Of a stretch of 64,000 nt of DNA, positions 22,782 to 35,459 are shown in pieces. Source of the stretch: Daphnia pulex (Eukaryota > Arthropoda > Branchiopoda > Diplostraca > Daphniidae); contig NC_060021.1 in the NCBI RefSeq assembly GCF_021134715.1, forward strand, positions 6,473,501-6,537,500. Direction: 5' to 3'. The position numbers and the translations under genes are program-made. The stretch's first letter is position 1. Every line of letters begins with the position of its first letter. Below the pieces are notes generated by a model. The model searched no databases. It had not been told where the DNA came from and worked only from the letters and a program-made list of their open reading frames with translations.

Positions 22782-25019
22782 GGCTCCAACTGAATGTTTG
22801 GATGTTAAGTTTTCTAGATTGCTTATATTATTTTGATGTTTTGGAACTTAAGCCGAGATTTTGCTTTTGATAAAGTATATTTAGTGATGCGGTTAGAATT
22901 TACGTTGTCAGGGTTACTAGTTCTTCTGATAGGATTTTTCTGATACTGATGGTGATTAAAACGGATCAAAATATTAATGGCTAATAGTCCTAGTCTTTGG
23001 GTTTTACACGATTTATGCATAGCAGCTTTAGGATATTTATTTTACCCCTTTTTCAGTAGGCCTACTTTAAGATTACTTAACACGTTAAGCATTTTGGTAA
23101 CGCATGGGACTCTGGGGAGCTTGCGTTGGCATTCGGCTGTTTAGCATTCGGCCACGATTGGTTGCGTCTATCCGTCGATCCAGAGCGTTGACCATCGGGA
23201 TCACGAATCTTTTTGGTGCATGTTGTTGGTATTGGAATGTTGCTGTTGCTGCCAAAGCCCATCCAGTAATACACTTTGACAAACCAATGGCCGTACGGAG
23301 CCTTCAAAATCAACTCCAACTTGGGCATCTTGACGCTCATCAACCTGCTGGATCACGAACAGCATCCCGATAGAAACTATATTTTTTCCAGGCTAAAAAA
23401 CGCTCCCACCTCTCAGTTATAGCCTACTATTATAGACAATAAAAAAATGAATATGAATTTATAAAAACTTTTGCGCGTAACAGGTATTGAACAACTGGCA
23501 TGGATGACTCAGATTCGTCCCCGACATCTTCTGTGAAACAAACTATATAAAATTAAAATATATTTTAAAATCTTACAACTCTATAAAATATGTTTTTGAA
23601 GATTTCTATTTGGAAATAAATTTTAAATCTAAATGATAATTAAAAAACGATAATTTATCCAATCACTGTTCATCTACAATAACCCGAACTTTATGTCACA
23701 GGATTCAAATCTTATTTCCCTGCGATTTCGAAAGTATATCGTCGGATAGACAGATACCACGTTTCGTATTAATACAGCCTCTAACCACCCCAAGGTACAA
23801 CTGCAGAAAGGTATACGGGCGGGCGTACTATAGATTTCACCATGTTAAACTGCTTGTTCAGACGCCTTAGCCATTAGGCTATACGAATGTCTAATAGAAT
23901 GTTATTTGTAATCATCCACTATCGTCCAACCATGTACGACTAGCGCAAAAAAAAATAACACAGGCCATCTAGCGGCAAAACTTTGGTTAATTTGATGAAA
24001 AAACGGGCTTAAATTTAAATTCAAACTAACTAATTCCGGTCAAATACTTTTTAGTGTGACAGATTTGAATAGCGGATCTTTGACGGAGGGAGCGTTCTGA
24101 AATCGGGGGATTCTCACCCAGTTGGACGTGATCGATAGGTGGCGTATTACTGAAAACGGATAGCCACCTGAGACTGGACGTCATTCGATCCGGCCTCGTC
24201 CATCCCGACGCGGATCTCAATCAATCCCATGGAGCTGAGCGACAGCGGATCCTTGTCCGTTTCCAGCAACCACAGGTGGAAGAGGTGGCCCGATTCACTT
24301 CGTGCCGATCATTTCCTGACAAGGGCGATGCTTAGCGCGGCTTAGCGCTCGGAATTTGGTCGACACTCAGGCCATTCTTCGTGACAGAGGAACCGGATCT
24401 GCTCACGGATTTTGCGTCAACATCAGTGAAACAAGTAAAAATATAAAATATCAGAAAAGTTAAATTTAAAATTTCCATTAATCAATATACCAAAACAGGA
24501 AGGACCCATCCTCTTTCACAGCGCTGAAGTAGGACCTTTGGAGAATAACGAGTCTCAACTGTTCATTTTGACTATTTCACCTGGGGAGAGTCACGGTCAC
24601 TGCAATAAGTACAACAATTTAAAACAATGTCTAGCAAAATTATACCACACTTCCGACTGAAGATCAACGAAGATCACAACGGTTAAGCCGTACTCAGCAG
24701 TAACGGTCGCCATCATGTAGTAAAGGAAATTCTGGGTCTTCCTACTAATATCGGAGAGGCCACGTTTCCATGAATCTATAAGCTTTCAGTTCTAAGTTGA
24801 TTAAATGTTTGTCTAATTACTTGACATGACTGAACAGCTGGATCTCTCCTTAAGTTTTGAATACAATCACCATAAGTTAATACCGATGGCAATAACATAA
24901 TCTATGACTATTAACATAAAGATTCTCTGAAAAAGATATTCGAAATAACAATTCCAGGGTAAAAAGTTTTACATTTTAGAGCTATTAATAGACGCATAGA
25001 CTGGAGGAGAATAATTGCT
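22782..25019. other. Spacer with decayed exon-like pieces and a tRNA-like relic
   Basis: No intact gene is seen. A + strand frame at 23286-23420 (PYGAFKINSNLGILTLINLL, then LDHEQ) has the spacing of a cadherin repeat end. A later + frame after an acceptor near 24500 (EGPILFHSAEVGPLENNESQ) is open for about 37 codons. Stops separate them, so this may be a dead cadherin-like gene; that is only a guess. A minus-strand tRNA-like piece (GCCTAATGGCTAAGGCG) lies near 23864-23882. The region from about 23400 to 24330 recurs in diverged form at about 61560-62530. The next unit has the whole stretch at 43145-45382. Confidence 0.35.
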
Positions 25020-26300
25020 AGGTGGAGCGTAAGTGGGAGCTTCGTATTTTTATGCTGCTGTGGTTGTGGTGTACGCCTCAGTTGTGTAGTAGGTCGGTTC
25101 AGAGTAGTAGGCAGGGACAGCCGTTGTATAATAAGGAGCCTCGGTGTAGTAAACCGGAGCAGCAGTTGTGTAGTAAGGAGCTTCAGTGTAGTAAACTGGA
25201 GCAGCAGTGTAGTAGGAGCCTCAGTGTAGTATACAGGGGCGGCAGTTGTGGTGGTGTAGTAAGGAGCCTCGGTGTAGTAGACCGGTGCAGCAGTGGTGTA
25301 ATACGGAGCCTCGGTGTAAGCTGGAGGAGCATAGTAGCTTGGAGCAGCATAGGTTGTGGTATAAACTTCCATGGTATACTAGACCGGAGCAGGAGTAGTG
25401 AACCGGAGGAGCATAGTAGCTTGGAGCGGCGTAGGTTGTGGTGTAAACCTCGGTGGTGTAGTAACTGGGCTCGGTGTAATAGGCAGGAGCAGCTGTGGTG
25501 TAGTAAACTGTAGCAGGATTGGCGTAGTAGACTGGTTAAACATACGGCGCAACTGTGGTGTAGACCGGAGGCGAGTACTAGCTACGCGCGGCATATGCAA
25601 CTGTGGTAGTATAGGTCTCAGTAGGGTAGTAAGCGTAGTAAACGACAACAGTTGTAGTGTACGGGGCAACAGTCGGGTATGACTCCTAGAAACCACAGAA
25701 TGTTTTAGCGACTTTAACACATTTATACTTATGATAACCTTACCTGGTAGTACGACGCCGGTGTCGTTGCTGGTGGACAATAACAAGGAGTCGTAGCATA
25801 ATATTCTGGAGCCTGAGGAGTCTGCCTTTTCTTCTGGGCATTATAACCATAATCAACCTGTAAATCCAAAACATTTGTTTAAGACAAAACTCTTGATTAG
25901 TTTCCGAACGGGGCTTACTGGGTAGTAGGAAGCAGGAAGTTGTGGTCGGTGGAGGAGAATAATACGTAGCCGACGTTGTGTAGTAGGATTCAGGTGCAGA
26001 GTAGACACTGCGGTTCATCTGATGACCATATCTACCCTATTTAGACATTTAATCGTTTTTCCACAACAGGAATACTTGAAGTTTACTTAAATATGTCGGC
26101 ACAGGTGTGGTGTAGTACTATGGTTCCTCGGTGTAGTATTTAGGAGCTTCTGTGTAGTGCTTTGAAGTATAGGTGTAATTGGCCGACGGTAGGGCATGTC
26201 TTTGTTGATGCCGTTGATCATTCATCTCCGGACCGAGTTCAGGCATATAAGCTGATTGGGCATACTCGCAGCCAGCGAGACCAAGATCATGAAACAACAT
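25020..26300 (-). pseudogene. Secreted Tyr/Thr/Pro-rich repeat protein, copy B, decayed
   Basis: Same organisation as copy A. The long exon reads YYTEAP/YYTTAAP repeats in several frames with internal stops. The TAG after YYTEEP and the frame-broken signal-peptide region are shared with copy A, so decay began before the copies separated. Small differences from A (for example a lost TAG repeat near 25613) tell the two types apart and help place the recombination point in unit 3. Confidence 0.6.
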
Positions 26301-26714
26301 GCTAAAGAAACCTAAACAACCTGGTGAAATGAGCGAAAGTGAAAAGAAGAGGCTCTGAACAGAAGAAAAAAAAACACAGGAAGAAGAGGAAGAGAAAACG
26401 TCATGTCGAAATAAAGGACGAAAAAAGTTGGAAGAAGAGCGGATGCTTGACTCCTTAAAAGTTAAAGTAAATGGCTGGGATTCCCGTTCACAAACACATT
26501 TGCAGCTGTTTTTTTTTTTTTAATTTCGTCCTTTCTCTAGAAAAATATATTCTCCATGCTGAGTAACCAAGCGTTCAGTTCAGACGGTAACAAAAGTACG
26601 GAAAATAACAAAAGGTAGAGTGTCGGGAATTTTTTCAAAAGTTTGGAATTTTGTAAATTAAAAAATAAAATAAAGTTGAAAAGATCGCGAAGAAAAAAAA
26701 AGCCATTTTTGGGG

Positions 26715-27913
26715 TTATACGGTGGGTTTGGACTTTGAACGTTTGTTTTTTCCTTTCTTGTTCGGCTCGGCGAGTTCCGAATCCAAGTCGGCAGACAACG
26801 ATAGATTGACGTTCAAGGGATTCAGTTCCCGTTCTGAGAAAAAATACTTGCTTAATTCAGCATCTGGCAAATCGTTTTCATTCAAATCGGGCGCATCCAA
26901 GATCGCTTCTTCTTCCGCGGTTAGTTCTTCCGATAAAAAAATTGAAAAAATAAAAACATTATAACCAAGGCATAGGATAAAAGAGACAATTTCAAAAAAG
27001 AGAAGTAAAAACAATATAAACCTCTTGGTATAACAGGTGCAGTGATGGGCTCATTGATCCTTGCCGTCTCTTCTTCCTGAAACAACGCCTCTATAGCAAC
27101 ATCTTTGAACTGCAAAATCCGTCCAAGGTATTTGGGTATGTCGTCCGTGCCTTTTCCCTCTTTCTCAATCCATGTCATGTGTTGGAAGAGCGGTAACAAT
27201 TCCTTCGAAATTTGCAAGACACTCCTTTTGATGTGTTTGGCAGTTACATCGCCGATGTCAAGGTAAGTTAACGTCAAATATTTCTGAAAATAGCCTGTCT
27301 TATTTGGTTCGATGAGTTCTTTGAATGGCACTTTGCTGTTAAAGTTCTTGTCATAATAATGACACGATTGCCATGCTAAGAAACCTGCAGCGATCGTTAT
27401 GATGCGACGGTCGAAACTTTGCTTGGTGCGCCGCTCGAAGACTGCAACGATGTTATCCGTGATGTTGTAGACCCGTTCAGATATTTCCACGGACGGTAGG
27501 AAAGGATCTTGTACTTTGAGTTTAGGAAGAACTGAACGGGCATGATGGAACACTACAGGGATTGAGCTTGAACTTCCAGCTTCAGATGTTCTTGTTGATT
27601 CTAACGAGGGTTGAGGCAGTGCGGGGAAATTCCCTTTGAGGTGCCTTTCAACTTTTTTCAGAATTGCGCCAAGTTTGTACAGTGTGACTGGAGGGGAAAC
27701 ATTAAGAACAGGCAAGATTTGCTTGATGGAGATTGGCTGACACTTCCTTCGGTACACAAGAATGAAAACAGCAGCTGCCACTGCAGTAAGGTTGGTTCGC
27801 TCTTTGAGAAGCATGAAAGTTTCCATCATTTCCTTTTCTAGGTGGCCAGCACTAAATTCCCTGCAAAGTGTTTCAATGGCATCGACTCCAACTTCTCTTC
27901 CCAGGAAGATGGG
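26715..27913 (-). pseudogene. BRF2-like, type B, 5'-truncated, unit 1
   Basis: The last exon (26926-26715) and most of the core exon (27913-27022) match the intact type B gene at 58542-60431. The core stops at 27913, just after the bases encoding PIFLGREVGVD, and is joined directly to unc80 coding sequence. The promoter, start codon and module exons are missing. The core exon remains open across the joint for 26 codons on the unc80 side (ALVLYCEDAVCMATYINAG), so a chimeric open frame exists, but no start of its own is evident other than an internal Met. Confidence 0.75.
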
Positions 27914-30900
27914 TTCGAACACGTTGCGGAACTGATGACCGGCATTGATGTAGGTGGCCATGCAGACGGCGTCTTCACAGTAGAGGACCAACGCTTGATG
28001 AAGTTGATCACGTTGATGAAGAGGTGGATGTCCCCCGAATAAGCAAAGTTGCCCACCATGGCTTCAAACATTTGTCGGATTAGTTTCACCCAGCTGAGCT
28101 TGTGCATGAAATCCCGAACGTACGCTGATGGATTGTGGATCTGGTTGGTCCGGTAGTCGACCAGGAAGTACTCGCGCTGTCTGTGCTCGTCGATAGAAAA
28201 GAAATCGAGCGATTCTTGCAATATCTGCGAAAATTGCGTGTCTTCCTGGATGGGGAACTGGGACGGAATGGCGCCGGAATCGGATTCGTTGGGCCCGTGA
28301 ACCACAATCTTCTTGGCAGATGGAACGTTGGCCGTGATCAGGATCGAAGCATCGCATTGCTCCTTGCGTAAAATCTGCTTGAGATCCTTAAACAACAAAC
28401 CCTGAACACTTGGCGCCACCTATGAAACAAATTTCAAATTCAATTTCTCCATTTCTACAACAATCGAGTCGTTTTATACGAATCTCACCATGGATAACAA
28501 GGATAAGGCATTGCCGACTAGATCCTGACTGCCCTCCATCGGAGTCCGGACGTAGAACATGATGTAGCCGATGAGATAATTGTGTAGAGTGAAGGCCGTC
28601 TGTTGCGGCAGGTAGGCAACAAAGCGCAAAAGGCGGCGCAAAATAGCGAACATCTCGTCCTGTTTTTCACGAGTCAATCGTTCCAGGATGTGGCGCAGGA
28701 AAAGGGCAGTATCTTCCACCAAACACGAATGCAGTACCTTATTTTTTTTTCAACAGAAAATTATTATTTTTATTTTCAAAATGATTTTTAAAACTGGCGG
28801 GCAATACCTGATTAGCCAAATCGCAGACGGCCACGCCATCTGGCGTTAGAACGGAATCGTCCAAAAGGTCGACGATGGGGACGATAGCCGAGCACAAACA
28901 CGACGGGAAAAGAAACTGAGCCGATTGTAAAGGCTGACCAGAAGTCCGGCTTTGCTGTTGGGCTTCATCATCTGCTAAAATTTGTTTGGAAAACATTTTT
29001 CAAATTTTTAAAATGTTAATTTTTTTAAAAACGTGTTCAACTATTTACTACCATCGTCATGATCGTCTGCTCCGACGTGATGAAGCGCCGGTTCGTAAGA
29101 CGCTTGGATCGTGACGGGAACGGCGCTAATGCGGAAATTTTCCCGCTCGCTGCATTTGCGATCCTCTTCGTCTTTGAGAGCCGATTCGACCAGTTCAGTT
29201 TGTTGTTTCTTCCACGTCTTGGTGGCCGTCACCAGCGAGCGGTGCGTGTCTTGGTTGAGCGTGACTTCCTGGACTCTGGTGCGGACGTGTGGCATCCAGG
29301 GAGGATCGACCACCGGCAGAGATTCCACACCGATCCTGGGCGATGGCAAGGTGAACTCAATGGCATGTGGTGGCACTTTGAATGAGTGAGCAGCGCCTTC
29401 TTCCATCCGCGGCCAGACTTGATACCTCGACCGCCATAAAACTTGAAATCTGATCATTAGGATAAAAAATTAAACGACTGTTACTAAACTTTCCTGATTT
29501 CGCCCTAATAAATAGACGTTACTTGAGAAGTGCTTTGAATCGTTCAATTGGATCTGGATGTCTCAAACTTCCGTTGAGTAGGAGGGTTATGGGTTCCGGA
29601 CAGCGGACGGCCGACAGGATAAACATGGCGGCAGCCGCGGCAACCGTTTCCTTTTGGACGTCCAGGAGCAGTTCCCAGGCGATCGGGATAATGTCGAGAA
29701 ATGCCTCGTCGTTCATGATGGTGGCACTTTTGATGGGAACCAATAGCGGAGCTTGGAAAAGATTCATCACCTGAGAAGAATCCAAAGGGAATTCATTCAT
29801 AATTCATCTGGAATTGGCCGAAAATTTTCCAGTTGATTTTATACCTGGAATTTGATGTATTTCACCATGGGGTGATCCTCCTTTTTCTTGGATTTATTCT
29901 CGTCGCCATCGCTTTCGTTGGGAAAGTGTTTGCTCTGGAGTCCCATGACTTTGTTGCGGTCCCATTGGTCGTGTTCGATTTGGTTGCGTGACAAGGTGGC
30001 CGATGAACTGTGGCAAGAACTCGCCTTTGACAGCAAATCGTTGGTGGATCTGTCATTAACAATCCCGTCAATATTTCCCCCGCACGAATAAAATCTTTTG
30101 TGACAATCCCTCACCTTTCTTTCTTGTTGGCGACACTTTCTCTTCGCCTCAAAGGAGATCCTGGTCTGCTCTGGGCTCCTTTTGAGGCTTTTTCCTTTTT
30201 GTCGTGGTCCTTGTGATGTCGAGACTTTTTACTGAAACTCAGAAATTCCACGACTTCCTGGTGTTGCGGCTCGTCGCCGTAAATCTTCCGGACGCTACTC
30301 AGCATCCGGCTGCAGGCCCGGCTCTGTCTGCGGAAGCACCGGGGGTGGCACACGTGTTGATGTTGGCATTGGTAGTAGAACGAATTGGACAGCAACAAAA
30401 CCGACTGGATGGAAAAGAAAGTTTTTAAAACTCACGGAACAAGTTCACATTAAACTTATGGAAATCCATTTTACTCGGAGCCAAGGCATTCCACGAGTAG
30501 AGATTCCTTCCTCGATGTCGGCTGCACCGTCGCTGGGACTTTCGTGTTGGCCGTCGTCGCTGAGGATTCCGGGACTCTCTTCCCCCGAGATGTCGTGATC
30601 CATCGGTACGTCCGAGATGTCACTACGATCCGATATCGACGAGACTTTTCGCTTCGAGCGGATCGAATCCGATCGCTTGATGGATTCGGCGTCGGATTGG
30701 TCGCCACCGCGGCGGGACTCGCGATGACTCCGTCTCAGTTTCAAACTCCTACTCCTCCGCTTGAAAGATCCCGTGTTGCTCATGGTGCTCCGTCGGAGTA
30801 GATACGGCCGTCCTTGAGCCAGCCGTCGGTTGCGTTTCTCTTCCATCGCATCATCCCCTGGAAATTGGTCTAGGTTTTACAAAACTGCTGTAACAAATTC

Positions 30901-33592
30901 AGGAAATGAAATGACAAACCTGAAACGTGAGGGTCGTGTTGCTGCTGTCAAGCGATTCATCGTCTGGTTCGTGAAGGACGAAACTGATTTTGCGTTCCCC
31001 TGGAACTCCGCCAATTGAATGCCCGTCTCCGGTGATGGATTGGAGACTCTGAGCGGAATTCTGAGACTGGCCCATGGAAGACAGGGCCATACTCCAACGT
31101 CGTCCACCTGCTGGATTGCTGGCCGGCGTCGCGATGGAAGTGGTGGCCAAGGCTAACGATCCCGATCCTCCCGTTCCACCGGTTGAATGGTGAGTGAAAG
31201 ATTCGCCACTGGAAATGACAACGGCACCGGAAGGAGCTCCGCCACTAGCCGGATTGCCGCCGCGTGTTTGCTCATTAAACGAAGAGCCGGAAGCGACAAT
31301 GAGGCTACCGCCCGTGTTGTTTCCGCCGCCCGTTTTACTGGTGGCGTCGTTGCTCCGCAGTGAAACGCGCGTGGAGCGGGGAAGGCGACGGTAGGAATCC
31401 CGCAGGAAAGCCGTGATTTCATAGAGGAGCATACAGGCAGCCAAACGTAATGGCCAGGGGAAGTCTCGCCCGGAAGGGTTAACACTCGCTACAATTTGAA
31501 AATGATAAAAAGACAATCAATTATGAATGACGAATAATTTATTCAACGACAAAAAACTCAATTACCTTCAACTAGAAAGTCTTCATTCTCTTCGTCCTCG
31601 ATGAGAATTCGTTGACGTTGTTCATCCATGGCGTGGGCGTCGTAGTCTTCGCAACAAAGCGCATCATCAATCAGAATTTCTTCCAACCGGACTCCGATTG
31701 CCTGTAAAACAATTTTGGGTGGGGGGGATTACAAATTGATTCGGGAGAAAAAATCCGAGTGGGCGGAATTAAGGGAAAACGAACCTCGGCCCAGGAGAAA
31801 AACATTCGACCACCCAATCGTTGGAGAATGTGCGTTCGCCTCTGCCCTGATGGAGTTCCACGGTTAGATAAAGGCCCCGACGGTCGATAGAACGGCAAAT
31901 TCAACTTCATCCAAGACGGCCACTGTCCGCGGTTGCAGCGGTTGACAAAATGGGCGCACTCGAACAGAAAAGCGGCTCGAGCGATCACCGGACGGTGATT
32001 GTGGCTGCGTGCACAGAGAGGGAAAGAGAAAAACACACACAAAAATCAATAAATGCAAATCAAAATCCTTTGCGTGGGAATTTTGTTTTTCCTACCAAAT
32101 CGAGAACGGCAGCGATAAGGTTGGCATCGGGTATGGCCCCTGGTTGACAAGCTTCCAAAAGGAAACTCAATCGAAGCATTCCATCGTAAATGGCCGGCCC
32201 TGAAACCATTTTCCTTTCCCTGGGAATGACCACAAACATTTCTCTTCCATTTCCATCCATCTCGGGTGAATTCCGCCGACTCTGATCTTTTGAAAAGAAA
32301 TCAAAAAAAGTCGTAAAAAAAGAAATGAAAAGGTATCGATTTCATTTTTTTCTTCTATTCAAACTCACCTGGTGTCGCTTCACGGCTGATGATTTGCCGT
32401 CGGCTCTTGCCAAAACCGATCCGCGTTAAATGATGTTCCACTCGCCGGCGGGCCTTTTGTAAGGTGACGCCCACATTACTACAAAGCGAATAATAACGTC
32501 ATTAAAATGGCGACGGAGATGAAACGAAAAACAGAAACGCGGACGAGAGACTCACTTGCTGCCCGTTCCTCTCTGCTGCAATTTCAACAAAGAAGGAGCT
32601 ACGGCTTGGGCGACATCCAGCGGCTCTTCACCAGCCCCTTGGCTGTTGGGCCCTTGACACCGACGATCCTTGCGCATCCAACCAACTTTTCAAAATAAAA
32701 GAGAATAAATAACGCCAGTCACATAACAACTCGATTATGATCTCTCTCTCTCTCACTCACCTATTCCGAGTTTTTGGGAACTCTTCCGGCTGCTACGGTT
32801 GCTGATGACAGGGAAGCGCTGCTTCACTTTGGGTTCCTTCTCCCTGAACCTCTGGGCAGAGAGGGCGAGTGCGTGAACCACCGAGCCTTTGCGTATCAAA
32901 TTCCTTTCGTCACTCCAGCCATCCATTTCACTGTGTTAACCACCACCCATCAAAGACGAGCGTTAGTAAGTACTCGATCCACAATATCGCGTTACGGCAC
33001 CACGGCCGCCGGGAAAATCAATAGGCTTTCAAGGAAAGAGAGAAAAAATACCCTCGAGTCAAGTACTTACCTCGCATTCTTTTTGCCCTTCCGGTTCTTT
33101 TCCGAAGTCGTTTCGTCCACGACGAAGAAAGTGACAGTCGTCTCCTGTCGATTGCAAACAATCCCTGGGGGGAAAAACAATTGAATTTTGGAATAAATTT
33201 GAATGAATTTCTCGGTTTCTTATACTTGAAATAGCCACTGTTTTCGGGCGGAGTGTCTTGCGGTTGTTCCAACGTGCGGCCGAATCCAACAGTCCACTGA
33301 GCAACACCCGCCGGAAGATTCCGCCGTGGACGTCTTTGATGTAGGCCAGCAATTGGCGAACATCGCAATACAGCGCCTTAAACCAAATCAATTATTATGA
33401 AGCCAAACAATTTCGATGAAATGTATCAGGATCAAAAACACTTACGACATTCTCGGATGACTTGAGGAATTTCAACGAGGCCGTGAGTCGGGTGACGAAC
33501 GGTTTGAAGATGCAATTGATGACGTGTCCTTCGATGGTCCGAGGGGAACCGAAATTGGGCACGTAACTCGTTCCAGTTTGTTCGACTCCCAA
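27914..33592 (-). pseudogene. unc80: unc80 internal fragment, unit 2
   Basis: About 18 exons read leftwards and cover roughly the middle of UNC80 (about residues 850-2250 of the human protein, from memory). Landmarks: 33592-33446; 33376-33229 (GIFRRVLLSGLLDSA); 32287-32096 (FLLEACQPGAIPDA); 32006-31785 (FLFECAHFVNRCNRG); 31490-30921 (PLRLAACMLLYEITAFLRD, GERKISFVLHEP); 30400-30117; 29770-29522 (IPIAWELLLDVQ); 29453-29054 (YQVWPRMEEGA); 28420-28014 (GLLFKDLKQILRKEQCDA). Most exons are open with normal splice sites. The 3' end is damaged: after YVRDF about 100 residues expected in the family are absent, a small indel after NVINF shifts the frame near 28015, and coding stops at 27913 in the joint with the BRF2-like gene. 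Neither the start nor the last third of unc80 is in the window. Confidence 0.88.
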
Positions 33593-33750
33593 ACGGGAGT
33601 CGTTCAGTAGTATAGTTCAGGATAATTCTCAAAACCGGAAGTACGCGTACGTACAAATAAAAACATGAACTTTACCACAAATTTGACGAGGATCACAAAT
33701 ATGTGGTTTTTTTGTGCTTCGAATGAATATTTACTGAACTACTGACTGAA

Positions 33751-34091
33751 ATGAGAAAACCAGAAGTAGAAAAAAAATCAGTTATCGAAAATTTAACAGG
33801 TGAGCTTTGTTGCTGGAATAGTTATCGTCAGTTTTCACTAAATATTTCAACAAAATAACTGTCGATTAATGCTTAAAAAGATGTTCAAAGTAACGGAAAT
33901 TGACTGTTTTGACAGCTAAAATTATCGAAAAGCCATCTAGCGTTAGAAAAAAGAAACGCCCAAGTAAAACTTCGTTTGCGCGTAAGAAGGCCCTGAATTT
34001 GGAAAGTATTACACAGACAGAGTTTAACGCAACTAGACTATTATTAGATAACCTACGAAAAATAAGTCAATTGTTGGGTACCTGGGCATAA
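33751..34091 (+). CDS. Small basic protein, two exons (74 residues), unit 2
   Basis: Exon 1 (33751-33799) starts ATGAGAAAACC; the donor is AACAG|GTGAGC and the acceptor TTTTGACAG. Exon 2 (33916-34091) ends in TAA. The product is Lys/Arg-rich in the middle (SSVRKKKRPSKTSFARKK) and predicted helical at the end (FNATRLLLDNLRKISQLLG). It lies next to the right edge of the unc80 fragment and runs opposite to it. Reasons to take it as real: clean splice sites, phase agreement, and an intact frame in two units against a broken one in unit 1. I do not recognise the family. Confidence 0.45.
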
Positions 34092-35459
34092 TCCTGTGGT
34101 GAGTGACTGCAGGTGTGTAAGAGCGGACGGAGGTGATCACTGAAGTGGTCCAGAAACTCGCGAAGTCGCCAGTGAAGTCAAACAAATTGTGTTTAGAAGC
34201 AGTAAAGCTAGATGAGCATGCGTCACAAAGATAAGTGTGGAGAAGAATGTTGGTGGAAGTCCTTCTTCGGTCATGGACAAAGGTCAGCATTGGCACAAGA
34301 ATGTCCGTGCCAGGACCACACCATTCCATAAAGAAACTGCGTGCTCTGTAAAAAAAAATGATACATTAATGAAAATATAACAATGAAAAAAGCAGATCAA
34401 TCCTTACCTTTTCTAAGAAGCAAACTGAATTGTTATGATGAAAAAAACGTAAAAATGAAATTCACAGCAACCAACAGCATTACTCCAAATGTTGAGATAC
34501 ATCTCCTGATGCTAAAGAAAGTGTATGAATCATGAAGTATTGCAGTAGTGTGGTAATAGGTGGTATTGATGCTTACCCTTATCCTATGGGTGATGAATTT
34601 AGCAAGGCATTTGACTTTCATCAAGCAGATCTGGTACCACGTTCATACAAATGGCAGGATATTCACTTCACATGCTTCATGTCTCTGAAACTCTAAGTGG
34701 GAATGGGACAAGGAAATTCTCATATTATTTTCAAATTTACACAAATTTACTTATCGAGAAATAAAACTTACCTATCCTTTAGCTGGGTTGCCTTCTAAAC
34801 AGAAGTAAACAAATGAATGACAACAAACATGCTGTTGCAGGGCACGCCATCAAAAATTGCAAGATTCAGAAAAGATCCTATGGTTCACACGGAAGGATAC
34901 CTATGTTATAAGAAAATATGAATTGTAATGGTCTAGTAGCAAAAAGACTACGAATTCGTAGTCTGTGGTAGCAGTAAAAATGGGGAAATACCTTATCTCG
35001 GCACATTTGTATTCCACTACCTGTGGGTATCAAACATTAGTTTTAGCCTTTAGGCTTCTGACAGCATGGGTCTATTGGATGGAAAGTGACTGACAGTATG
35101 CATGTATGCATAATGCATCTAGAATTTGAAAGAAATAAGTTGGTACAGTATAAACAAAAGGAAGTCAGATACGAATCAGATACGAAGTTCAATTTGGTAA
35201 TTGAATCACAGGAATATAAGTATAAATAAGCTACAATTTGTTTCGGCCATTTTGGCTCGTTTAACGATGTAACAACAACAAGGGCAACACTAGCGACATC
35301 TGGTAATGAGTTTTTGAATCCTAAGTTGGTTGCTCAGTCACAGCTCAAATTATTGGAGTTCTATTGTCGCGTAGTATTGTCGGGTATTTTTGATAAAATA
35401 TTGGGGTTCTAGTGTGGTTGTTTTCGTTGAAGTTCCAACGACAAGTGGGGGCTTCGTAT
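34092..35459. other. Spacer of unknown content, unit 2
   Basis: Counterpart of 13717-15094, differing by scattered substitutions and small indels (for example a TAAATT addition near 35345). The palindrome is at 34946-34963. No gene is supported. Confidence 0.4.

Larger units (their letters stand above)
12035..27913. repeat. Tandem unit 1 (left-truncated)
   Basis: Matches 32426-48276. The offset is 20,391 at the left edge and settles to 20,363 from about 16 kb onward, owing to small indels between 12.7 and 15.4 kb. Divergence is visible in the left 4 kb and essentially absent after about 16 kb. Confidence 0.9.

Noticed and set aside
27914-33592. A functional unc80 gene
   Set aside because: Only the middle of the protein is encoded, the 3' end is frame-broken and fused to another gene, and no start or terminal exons lie in the window.
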